DNA of 64,000 nucleotides from G963662905 sp963662905 (lineage in GTDB: Bacteria; Bacteroidota; Bacteroidia; Bacteroidales; WRLA01). Every line of letters starts with the position of its first letter. Position 1 is the stretch's first letter. Below are positions 37,065-45,702 of this stretch, one piece after another. Both the position numbers and the translations under genes were made by a program. The stretch covers positions 1 through 64,000 of the forward strand of contig CAXXFD010000003.1 of the NCBI GenBank assembly GCA_963662905.2. Reading direction: 5' to 3'. The notes beneath the pieces are model-generated. The model was not told the DNA's origin. It ran no database searches and was given only the letters and a program-made list of their open reading frames with translations.

Positions 37065-38717
37065 ATGTTGAAAAAAAGAAAAAAGATGAACCGCCTGCCT
37101 TATATACTGTTTTTAATTGCTGCCATCTTTGTGTTTTCAGCCTCTTATGGCCAATCAGAAAAAGAACTGATCAAAGCCATCCGAAAAGGGGAAATTGATA
37201 TTGTAAAAGATTTTATCAATAGAGGCGGCGATGTAAACGCATGGCTAAAGGATTATGGATGTACACCGCTTTTTTATGCATCGCGCTACAAACAGCATGA
37301 AATTGCTGACCTGCTTTTAATGAAGGGCGCAAAGCCCGATATTTCCTGTAACGACAAAACCGCTTTGGAAATGGCCATTACAAAAGGTGATATCTGGATG
37401 ATACGCAAGCTTTTATGGCAGGGCGCTGATCCTGATTTTGCTGCTCCGGGAGGTGTAATGCCATTGGTGCAGGCTGTTGAATCAGGAAATATCGCATTTG
37501 TAAAAGAACTCGTGGAGCATGGCGCAAATCTGAATGTGCAAAATGAATATACGCTGGATATGATTGGCCTGGCAAAGCAAAACGGCTATAAAGGCATTGC
37601 CAACTATCTCGAAAACTGCCGCTTAAATGCAGATAGCCTACGTATTATGCCCGATTTTTATGATGGGCCGCATATCGTAAAGATGAATGAAGATAGCCTT
37701 TGGGCTTTTTATTTAATTCATAAACGTGAAGGTAATAAAAACTACCGTAAAGATTCATTGCTGATCATGACAGGCGATAGCCTGAGTTTTGCGGCTTTTG
37801 GCCCGGACAGCGGTATGCACTATACAATTTACCGCGAAAACCTGACGCCGCCTACTGAGCTTTGTGTGGATGCGCCGGTTTTGGCCATCGGTGATGTGCA
37901 CGGAAAATTTGATGCCCTGATCCCGATTTTGCAGAATAATGGAATTATTGATGAAAACCTGGATTGGAGCTGGGGCAATGGTCATCTGGTTTTTCTGGGC
38001 GATGTTTTTGACCGTGGCTATAAAGTTTCACAGGTTTTATGGCTGGCCTACAAACTCGAACGCCAGGCAAAAGCCGCAGGGGGCGGTGTGCATTTCCTCA
38101 TTGGAAACCACGAAGTTATGATCATGCTGGGCGATTATAAATACCTGAACATCCGCTACCGCTTCCTGATGAATTATTTTTATATGAACTATGCCGGGCT
38201 TTATACCGATCATACAGTTATTGGCGACTGGATCCGAAGCCGGAATACCGTGATGCGATATAATAATGTACTTTTTTCGCATGCCGGTATCAGCCGCCCG
38301 GTAATCGACCAGGGTTTATCACTGGATTCGATGAATGTTAAAATCCGCCAGTTTTTGAATGTTTATGAAGATACGGTTTTTAGCGAAGACGAACAATTAC
38401 TTTTCCTCGCTGATGGCCCGCTCTGGTTTCGTGGCTATGCCCGCCCAAGCTGGAATAAGAAAACAGTGAGCCAGGCACATGTTGATAGCGTCCTTGCTTA
38501 TTATAAATCAGATTATCAGGTTATTGGCCATAGCCCGGTAAGTGAAATTACACCGCTTTATCAAGGAAAAGTTATTGATATTGATGTCCCTTTCGGGCGT
38601 ATGTATATTTCTGATCAAGCTATTTTGATCGAAAAAGACAAAATGTACCGCGTATTTTCAGATAAGAAAAAAGAATTTTTAATGCACTATGTCAGGAAAA
38701 AAGAACCTAAGCCTTAG
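37065..38717 (+). CDS. Exported ankyrin-repeat PPP-type phosphatase
   Basis: About 550 residues from the ATG at 37065, or 37086; a longer upstream frame overlaps the previous gene and is not credible. The signal peptide is YILFLIAAIFVFSASYG. Four or five ankyrin repeats follow (residues 35-180; GCTPLFYASRYKQHEIADLL, then GADPDFAAPGG, then GANLNV). The C-terminal half is a metallophosphatase of the PPP class: GDVHGKFD, GDVFDRG, GNHEVM and SHAG supply the metal ligands, recalling Shewanella-like phosphatases. It sits between two CotH-like kinases, so a kinase/phosphatase pair acting in the periplasm is plausible. Confidence 0.9.
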   Translation: MLKKRKKMNRLPYILFLIAAIFVFSASYGQSEKELIKAIRKGEIDIVKDFINRGGDVNAWLKDYGCTPLFYASRYKQHEIADLLLMKGAKPDISCNDKTALEMAITKGDIWMIRKLLWQGADPDFAAPGGVMPLVQAVESGNIAFVKELVEHGANLNVQNEYTLDMIGLAKQNGYKGIANYLENCRLNADSLRIMPDFYDGPHIVKMNEDSLWAFYLIHKREGNKNYRKDSLLIMTGDSLSFAAFGPDSGMHYTIYRENLTPPTELCVDAPVLAIGDVHGKFDALIPILQNNGIIDENLDWSWGNGHLVFLGDVFDRGYKVSQVLWLAYKLERQAKAAGGGVHFLIGNHEVMIMLGDYKYLNIRYRFLMNYFYMNYAGLYTDHTVIGDWIRSRNTVMRYNNVLFSHAGISRPVIDQGLSLDSMNVKIRQFLNVYEDTVFSEDEQLLFLADGPLWFRGYARPSWNKKTVSQAHVDSVLAYYKSDYQVIGHSPVSEITPLYQGKVIDIDVPFGRMYISDQAILIEKDKMYRVFSDKKKEFLMHYVRKKEPKP

Positions 38718-39720
38718 TATTGTCGGCTTGTTTTTGTGTGTTGCGCTTTTTGCTCAGGAAGAGGAAAAAGAATACAGGCCGCTGCCTCTTTTTGAAGCAG
38801 AGGAGATTTTTAATTTTAAATTGCTTTATGATTTTGGCGAACTGGAATCTGACCGGGCAAAAAAACGAGTAGAGCATGATGCGCTGCTGGTCGATCATAT
38901 AACATCCGATACTTTTAAAGTGGAAATTATGTCCAGGGGTGGTTTCAGGAGGAAGCCCGAAAATTGCACCTTCAGCCCTTTGCGCATGGATTTTAAACCG
39001 GATGATAATGAAGGAACTGTATTTCAGGATGTGAACAAAATCAAATTTTTTGCGCAATGCCAAAAAGGGGATGAATATCTGAAGGCATTAAAAAATGAAT
39101 ACCTGGCTTACAAGCTTTATCAGCAACTCACTCCATACAGCTACGATGCCCGTTTATGCAAGTTGCAATTGGTTGATATTACAAATCAAGAGGAAGAAAT
39201 TGAAATTTATGGTTTTTTCCTCGAGCCCGATAATATCCTGGAAAGAAGGCTTGAAGGTAAATTCCTTGATATACATCATATTGATGAGTTTATGCTCAGC
39301 GAATTCGAAACAAATCTGGTAGCAATGTTTGAATTTATGATTGGCAATTCCGACTGGATGCTTTACAATGTGCATAATGTAGCACTGCTTTCACTGAAAC
39401 TACACCAGCCTGTTCCTGTACCCGATGATTTCGATTGTTCGGGTTTTGTTAATGCACCTTATGCCGAACCTGCCCCCGATACCGATTTAACAGATGTGAA
39501 GGAGCGCTATTTCAGGGGAGCCCGCATGAAACATGAAGAATTTGATACGGTATATAATCATTTTATTGATAAAAAAACAGCAATTATCGACGGTATCAAT
39601 TCTTCCGGTTTTTTGGATGATGATCAAAAAGAAATTCTTGCACAATACCTCGAATCTTTTTATGAGCTATTAAATGATCCCGCTTTTTGCCGGGAGTATT
39701 TTCTGATTCCTGAAGATTAA
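38689..39720 (+). CDS. CotH-like kinase-fold exported protein 2
   Basis: A 343-residue exported paralogue of the protein at 36020-37054, with signal peptide LSLSIVGLFLCVALFAQ. Shared blocks in order: SRGGFRRKPENC, KIKFFAQCQ, GNSDWMLYNVHN and PVPDDFDCSGFVNAPYA. The central Asp-Trp and DFD sites are kept, so both copies could be active. It overlaps the phosphatase gene by 29 bp and closes the operon. The two copies differ enough to suggest different targets. Confidence 0.72.
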   Translation: MSGKKNLSLSIVGLFLCVALFAQEEEKEYRPLPLFEAEEIFNFKLLYDFGELESDRAKKRVEHDALLVDHITSDTFKVEIMSRGGFRRKPENCTFSPLRMDFKPDDNEGTVFQDVNKIKFFAQCQKGDEYLKALKNEYLAYKLYQQLTPYSYDARLCKLQLVDITNQEEEIEIYGFFLEPDNILERRLEGKFLDIHHIDEFMLSEFETNLVAMFEFMIGNSDWMLYNVHNVALLSLKLHQPVPVPDDFDCSGFVNAPYAEPAPDTDLTDVKERYFRGARMKHEEFDTVYNHFIDKKTAIIDGINSSGFLDDDQKEILAQYLESFYELLNDPAFCREYFLIPED

Positions 39721-40239
39721 TTTCCTTTTGGGTAAATAACCACCTCTTCCTTTAATACGCAGGGCAAACGCATCATAAATATTATACCATTCTTTGACAA
39801 TCCTATTCCTATGCATTTCAAATTCATTGGTAATAAAGCTGTTATCGGTCTAAATCCATTTCGGCTTCAATCCCAAAGGGATTGCATATCTATAAAAGGA
39901 AATGTTAATTAAAGGTTCGACCCCGCACGGGGTCGTATGTGGCATTCTGTGGTAACTCTTTATACATATTTGACCGCTCTGCGGTCTAAGCCGATTTATC
40001 TTTTTGCGGCATTTTCAGGCTGTTGAGGGTTCTTGTTAAGCTTATAACCTCTCTGGTTTTCGCAAATGAGGTAATTTGCTGCTTTGTGCTTTCAAACAGA
40101 AAAACTGTAATATATCAATCTGACACAAGACGTAAGTTTTTTTCAAACGCAACAAATATCCAGCCTGACAAATAAAGCTTGATCAAGATGCGTTTGCCCT
40201 GCTTTAATACGATTTTATCTTTCGTATCTTAAATTATTG
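39721..40239. other. Intergenic region with palindromes
   Basis: No gene. It holds the three-palindrome element at 39868-39986 and, further on, AT-rich sequence leading to the promoter of the large sensor kinase. I see no clear terminator for the CotH operon. Confidence 0.5.
39868..39986. repeat. Three-palindrome interspersed element
   Basis: Three perfect palindromes in a row: CAATCCC-AAA-GGGATTG (39868-39884), CGACCCCG-CA-CGGGGTCG (39918-39935) and GACCGC-TCT-GCGGTC (39972-39986). The flanks, TAAATCC...CGGCTT near 39851 and AAGCCGATTTA near 39988, are roughly inverted, so the element probably spans about 39850-39998. It resembles palindromic intergenic repeats common in this phylum. Confidence 0.65.
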
Positions 40240-40247
40240 TATCTTTG
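40240..40247 (+). promoter_or_regulatory. -7 element before the large sensor kinase
   Basis: TATCTTTG fits TAnnTTTG exactly, 73 bp before the ATG at 40321. The -33 element is not clear. Confidence 0.5.
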
Positions 40248-40320
40248 AATGGTAGCACAAAAATACAGCTGTTCCATAATGCATATTTTTGAATAGAGCA
40301 ATTAGGAAGACGATTTAAAG

Positions 40321-43300
40321 ATGATGAATAAAGATAAAAATAAGGGGAATGAAGGGATAAACCTGGCTATAGCTATATCCCGAATAGCTGTTCAGACAGC
40401 CGATGCTGCGGTTTTTTTGAACGAAAGTTCGAAATTGCTTTTATCCGAAACATCTTGTACCGGAGTTTATTACCTGAAAGCCACTGATACTGATTCATAC
40501 GATTTTATAACTTTTGGAGATATTCCTGATCAGGACAAAGAAACACTGCTATCAGGCATTAAAAGCCTTGCCATCCGGGAAAAATTAACGCTGGTAAAGC
40601 CAGAACCTTTTGAGAAAAGCATTGTACAATATTTTGTTCAGGATTTAACAGCAGATAATACATCTCATCTTTTCACCGGCATTTGTTTTCCTAAAGGAGA
40701 AAATCATGCATTGGAAGAAATGTCGCTCCTGTTGACGGGGATTGGTTTTCATTATAGCCATCTGGAGCATTCACAAAATCCGGAAATAGAAAAAAAGCTG
40801 CTTTCGCAACTGGCATTAACCGATGATCTTATTGCCGATAAACTGCACGAATCGCTCACGATTTATGACAAAAATGGTTTGGTTCTTTTTGCCAATGAGC
40901 GTTCGGCAATGCTTTTTACAGGCAAAAAGGATGTTTCCTTTATAATAGGATATCACCTGAACGACTTTTTGGATGCTGCAGACGAAAACAATCTCATAAA
41001 AAAATGTGCCCGGGTCATTGAAGAAAAAAAGACCCTGCGCCAGGAGATGCGGCTTAAATTGAAAAATTCAGAAAAATGGATTCTAAACAGTTTGCAACCA
41101 ATTGTTTATCAGGGACAAAATGTGGTTTTATCCCTTTCCGTAGATATTAGTGAAGAACATAAAGTTCGTGAGCAGGCACGCCAGCACACCGAGAGCTTTA
41201 AAAATATGGTGGATTCCCTGCGCGACTCTGTCTTCATCCTTCAGCATAATGTAATCCAATATGTCAATAAAGCCCTTTGTGAGCTATCCGGTTACACAAA
41301 AGAGGAGCTGATCGGTAAAGGTTTTGAACGCTTCATCCATCCTGAAGAGCGTCCAAAAGTATTGGAATATTACAAAGCCCGCATCACCGGAAAAAATGTT
41401 CCCGAGCAATATGAGTCCATTGCACAGGCAAAAAATGGGGATAAACTCCATGTTGAAGTAACCATAATTCCGGTTTATTACGATGGAAAAGCCGCTTTTC
41501 AGGTAGTAATGAGCGATGTGACCGACTATAAAAAAGCTGTGGATGACCTCCGCCTGAGTAATGAAAAATCGGAATTTTTGGTTAAATCTACTTTCGAAGG
41601 TATTGTGGTGCACAAAAAAGGTTTTGTGGTTGATGTTAATGATTCTTTCCTAAAAATGACCGGATACAGCAGGGAAGAAGCAATTGGAAAAAACCTGCTG
41701 AGCTACCTCTCTCTTTCTGATAAGGCTAAAGTGCTGAAAAATATAGTCAAACCAAAGGCAAAACCATATAATGTCCAGGCACGCAGAAAAGATGGCAGCA
41801 GTTTTATAGCCGAACTGGAAGCAAAGAATGTAAAACATATGGGCCAAACTGTCCGGATTGTTGCCCTTAGGGATGTTACCGAGCGCAAACGTTTGCAGCA
41901 AAAAATACTTGAAAGTGAAGAACGGTTTAAAAACCTGCTTACAAACCTTCCGGGCATGGCTTATACCTGCGAACTTGCTGAAGATTATAAAATGAAGTTT
42001 GTAAGCGAAGGCTGCTATGAACTAACAGCATATCGCCCATCGGATCTTATTGATAATAAAGCGATTAGTTATAATGACCTGATCCATCCCGATGATCGCG
42101 GGCGGATATGGCAGGAAATACAAATTGCTGTAAATGCATATGACTATTTTGAACTGGAATACAGGATTATAACGGCTCATGGAGAGGAAAAATGGGTTTG
42201 GGAAAAAGGCAGGAAAATCAATAAAGACGGACAAGAGTACCTGGAAGGTTTTATAGCCGATATCAGTGAGCGGAAAAATGCCGAATTGAGAGTAAGCCAG
42301 GCATTAAATGAACTCAAACAAGCACAAAAACTCGGTAAAATAGGTAGTTATACCATAGATTTAAAAAATAACAGAGTTTATGGTTCAGAACAAACGCGCT
42401 TAATTTATGGATTTGACAAGGATACTGTTTTAAGCCCGGCAGATGTGCAGAACATCCATCTGGCTGAGTATCGTGCACAGCTGGAAGCCGCTATGCAAAA
42501 TCTCATAAACCATCAAAAATCCTATGAACAGTATTTTCGTTTGAGAAACCTAAAAACCGATAAAATACTTGATGTTCATTCGATTGCGGTATTTGATCAG
42601 GAGCAGGCTATTATCCGTGGGGTAATTCAGGATATTACAGAACAAAAGCAATCGGAGCAGGAAATCCAAAAGTTTAAAACCATTTCGGATAATGCTTTGT
42701 ACGGGTCTGCAATTGCTACAACGGATGGAATTGTTGTTTATATGAATGATTATTTTGCCAACATTCATGGTTATAAAAAGGAAGAAATTATAGGAAAACA
42801 CCTCTCTGTTTTTCATAATGATGAACAGCTGAACCGTGTAAATGAAATAATTACCGAATCCTTCGAAAAAGGATTTATCGAAAGTGTTGAAGTAGATCAT
42901 GTCCATAAAAATGGCGAAGTAATCCCGATGATGATGAGCATTATGATTGTTCATGATGAGCAATCGAATGCGGCCTTTGTGGCAACAACATCATTTGATA
43001 TGCGTGAGATGAAGAAAACGCAGCAAAACCTAATAAAATCGGAAGAAAAATACCGTACGCTTTTTGATGGTATTGCTGATGCTGCTTTTGTTCATCCATT
43101 TAAAAATGAAGGTTATGGCAATTTTCTGGAAGTGAATGATATTGCCTGCGAACGTTATGGATATACAAGAGAAGAGTTTTTACAGAAAGGGCCAATGGAT
43201 ATGTCGCCTGATGAGGATACATTAAAACATGGAACCCTTGAAGGCCGCAAAAATCTTTTCGATAATAAATACTCGGTACTTGAAACTACTCATAAAACAA

Positions 43301-45690
43301 AAGACGGGAAAATAATTCCGGTTGAGATTAGTTCCCGCCTTTTTGAAATTGAGGGCAAACCCATGGTCATTTCCCTGGCAAGGGATGTTTCCGAACGCAA
43401 AAAAGCGGAAAAGGAAATAATCGAAAGTGAAGCGCGTTTTCGTTCCATTTTTGAAAATAAAGGTGCTGCAACTGCGATACTTGATCCTTCCGGGAAGGTA
43501 ATCATGGCCAATGATAAATGTATTGAGCTTTCAAAATATTCACGGGAAGAGCTTTTGACCAAAAGCTGGATGGATCTGACACATCCCGACGACCTGGAGC
43601 AATCGCTGCAATATCAGGAAAGCAGAAAATCTGATCCCAATAAAGTCCCTTCTTCTTACGAAATACGTTTCATTAATAAGTTTGGCAATATAAATCATGT
43701 ACTGCTCAATGTTGGGATCCTGGCCAATACAGAATACAGGGTTGTTTCCTTAATGGATATTACCGAAAGGATTAAGACTGAGGAGCAATTGAGGATAAGT
43801 GAAGAACGATTCCGGAAATATCTGCAGTTTGCGCCTTACGGTGTTTTTGACCTTACACGCGATGGATCCGTTAAAGGAGTAAATCTGGCAGCCTGCGAAA
43901 TGTCAGGAAAAACTGAAGCAGAACTTAAATCACAGGCCTTTTATGATCTTTGCTTGCCTGAAGAACGCGATCGGCTAAGGGAAGTATGTGCTGAAATGAT
44001 TGATGGCACCAAAACATTGAGCGATGAGTTTATTTTTGTGCCCGGCGAAGAAAAAAGAGTAAACTGGCATCTCCGTGGGGTTAAAATTGATGATGAAACA
44101 TATCTTGTTTTTGCTCAGGATATTACTAGCAGGATTCGGGACGAAGAACGATTGAAGGAATTATTGCACGATCAACAGATTATCCTAGATAATGATCCTA
44201 CCTTTATTATTTTTAAAGATACCGGGAACAATATATTGCGCATCACCAAGAGCGTAGCACAAATGACCGGAATTCCTAAGGAAAAAATGGAAGGTGTGCA
44301 CTCTTCCTTGATTTATCCTGAAATGGCAGATAAATATTATGAGGATGATTTGGAAGTAATACGGAGCGGGAAACCCAAAATGGGCATTGTTGAGCCGCTT
44401 TATTCTGTGGACGGCGATGTTAAGTGGTTGCTTACCAATAAAATACCTTATTTTGATGAAAACGGGAAAATTGTGGGCATTATTTTGTTTTCAACTGACA
44501 TCACGAAATTAAAAAAGTTTGAAGATGAGCTTGTTGAGAAAAATAAGCAATTAGTAAAAGAAAAAGAAAAAGCCGAAGAAGCCGACCGTTTAAAAACTGC
44601 TTTCCTGGCCAATATGAGCCATGAAATCCGTACGCCAATGAATGGGATCATCGGTTTTACCAATTTGCTGAAAGAACCTGATCTTACCGGAGAAGAACAG
44701 GAAGAATTTATTGAAATTATTCAGAAAAGCGGACAGCGTATGCTCAGTACGATTAACGATATTGTGGATATCTCCAAAATTGAATCCGGACTGGAAAAAG
44801 TGCAAAAAGACGAAGTCGATCCTTTGGAGCTTATCCGCGAACAATATGATTTCTTCCGTCAGGAGGCTTTAGCCAGGAATATAAAGCTTGAATATGCCGC
44901 AGGGATGCTCCCTGATGGCTTCCGGATGATTACCGATTCGGGCAAACTGAATTCCGTATTGATCAACCTGATAAAAAACGCATTGAAATTTACCCATGAG
45001 GGAAGCATAAAAATTGGATTGGATGTTATTGGAAAACAAGTTCGTTTTTATGTCGCAGATACAGGAATTGGAATCCCTGAGGATCGTCAGGAGGCTGTTT
45101 TTGATCGTTTCGTACAGGCCGATATTGCCGATACCCGTGTATATGAAGGGAGTGGGCTTGGCCTGGCGATCTGCAAATCCTATCTCGAGATGCAGGGGGG
45201 CAAAATATGGCTCGAATCAGAAGTAGGGAAAGGTACTGTGGTCTATTTTAGCCTTCCGCTTACTGAAAACCCATCTGCTATTGAGCAAGAAAAAAAGGTG
45301 GAGAAAGTTGAAAAATCTGAAGTTCAGCTCAATAAACTGCGAATTCTTGTTGCAGAAGATGATGAAGTGTCCAGGGAGCTTATAAAATTCAGTTTATCGA
45401 CACTGGTGGCTGAACTTAAATTTGCCGTAAATGGGGAAGAGGTTTTGCAGGTTTTTCAGGAAGATCCATGGTTTGACCTGATACTGATGGACATTAAAAT
45501 GCCTAAAATGAATGGTTTGGAAGCAACACGGAGAATACGGGCTTTTGATCAAAATATTCCCATTATTGCACAAACAGCTTATGCACAGATTGGCGACAAG
45601 GAAGAAGCACTGGCCGCAGGATGTAATGCATACATCTCGAAACCTATAGAGTTGGCTTCGCTTAAGCAAATGATTAAAAGCATTTTTTAA
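40321..45690 (+). CDS. Ten-PAS hybrid sensor histidine kinase
   Basis: A 1789-residue cytoplasmic hybrid kinase with no membrane segment. Residues 1-160 look GAF-like. About ten PAS repeats follow (roughly 165-1400), most joined by S-E-E-R/K-F/Y linkers such as ISEERFRKY. Then come HisKA with His1434 in NMSHEIRTPMNG, HATPase (IKNALKF, DTGIGIPED, GSGLGLAI), and a C-terminal receiver with Asp1724 in LILMDIKMP. It has no output domain, so the phosphate must pass on to another protein. So many PAS domains suggest integration of redox, oxygen or ligand signals. The next kinase gene starts 12 bp later. Confidence 0.95.
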   Translation: MMNKDKNKGNEGINLAIAISRIAVQTADAAVFLNESSKLLLSETSCTGVYYLKATDTDSYDFITFGDIPDQDKETLLSGIKSLAIREKLTLVKPEPFEKSIVQYFVQDLTADNTSHLFTGICFPKGENHALEEMSLLLTGIGFHYSHLEHSQNPEIEKKLLSQLALTDDLIADKLHESLTIYDKNGLVLFANERSAMLFTGKKDVSFIIGYHLNDFLDAADENNLIKKCARVIEEKKTLRQEMRLKLKNSEKWILNSLQPIVYQGQNVVLSLSVDISEEHKVREQARQHTESFKNMVDSLRDSVFILQHNVIQYVNKALCELSGYTKEELIGKGFERFIHPEERPKVLEYYKARITGKNVPEQYESIAQAKNGDKLHVEVTIIPVYYDGKAAFQVVMSDVTDYKKAVDDLRLSNEKSEFLVKSTFEGIVVHKKGFVVDVNDSFLKMTGYSREEAIGKNLLSYLSLSDKAKVLKNIVKPKAKPYNVQARRKDGSSFIAELEAKNVKHMGQTVRIVALRDVTERKRLQQKILESEERFKNLLTNLPGMAYTCELAEDYKMKFVSEGCYELTAYRPSDLIDNKAISYNDLIHPDDRGRIWQEIQIAVNAYDYFELEYRIITAHGEEKWVWEKGRKINKDGQEYLEGFIADISERKNAELRVSQALNELKQAQKLGKIGSYTIDLKNNRVYGSEQTRLIYGFDKDTVLSPADVQNIHLAEYRAQLEAAMQNLINHQKSYEQYFRLRNLKTDKILDVHSIAVFDQEQAIIRGVIQDITEQKQSEQEIQKFKTISDNALYGSAIATTDGIVVYMNDYFANIHGYKKEEIIGKHLSVFHNDEQLNRVNEIITESFEKGFIESVEVDHVHKNGEVIPMMMSIMIVHDEQSNAAFVATTSFDMREMKKTQQNLIKSEEKYRTLFDGIADAAFVHPFKNEGYGNFLEVNDIACERYGYTREEFLQKGPMDMSPDEDTLKHGTLEGRKNLFDNKYSVLETTHKTKDGKIIPVEISSRLFEIEGKPMVISLARDVSERKKAEKEIIESEARFRSIFENKGAATAILDPSGKVIMANDKCIELSKYSREELLTKSWMDLTHPDDLEQSLQYQESRKSDPNKVPSSYEIRFINKFGNINHVLLNVGILANTEYRVVSLMDITERIKTEEQLRISEERFRKYLQFAPYGVFDLTRDGSVKGVNLAACEMSGKTEAELKSQAFYDLCLPEERDRLREVCAEMIDGTKTLSDEFIFVPGEEKRVNWHLRGVKIDDETYLVFAQDITSRIRDEERLKELLHDQQIILDNDPTFIIFKDTGNNILRITKSVAQMTGIPKEKMEGVHSSLIYPEMADKYYEDDLEVIRSGKPKMGIVEPLYSVDGDVKWLLTNKIPYFDENGKIVGIILFSTDITKLKKFEDELVEKNKQLVKEKEKAEEADRLKTAFLANMSHEIRTPMNGIIGFTNLLKEPDLTGEEQEEFIEIIQKSGQRMLSTINDIVDISKIESGLEKVQKDEVDPLELIREQYDFFRQEALARNIKLEYAAGMLPDGFRMITDSGKLNSVLINLIKNALKFTHEGSIKIGLDVIGKQVRFYVADTGIGIPEDRQEAVFDRFVQADIADTRVYEGSGLGLAICKSYLEMQGGKIWLESEVGKGTVVYFSLPLTENPSAIEQEKKVEKVEKSEVQLNKLRILVAEDDEVSRELIKFSLSTLVAELKFAVNGEEVLQVFQEDPWFDLILMDIKMPKMNGLEATRRIRAFDQNIPIIAQTAYAQIGDKEEALAAGCNAYISKPIELASLKQMIKSIF

Positions 45691-45702
45691 GTTGCATCCT
45701 TT

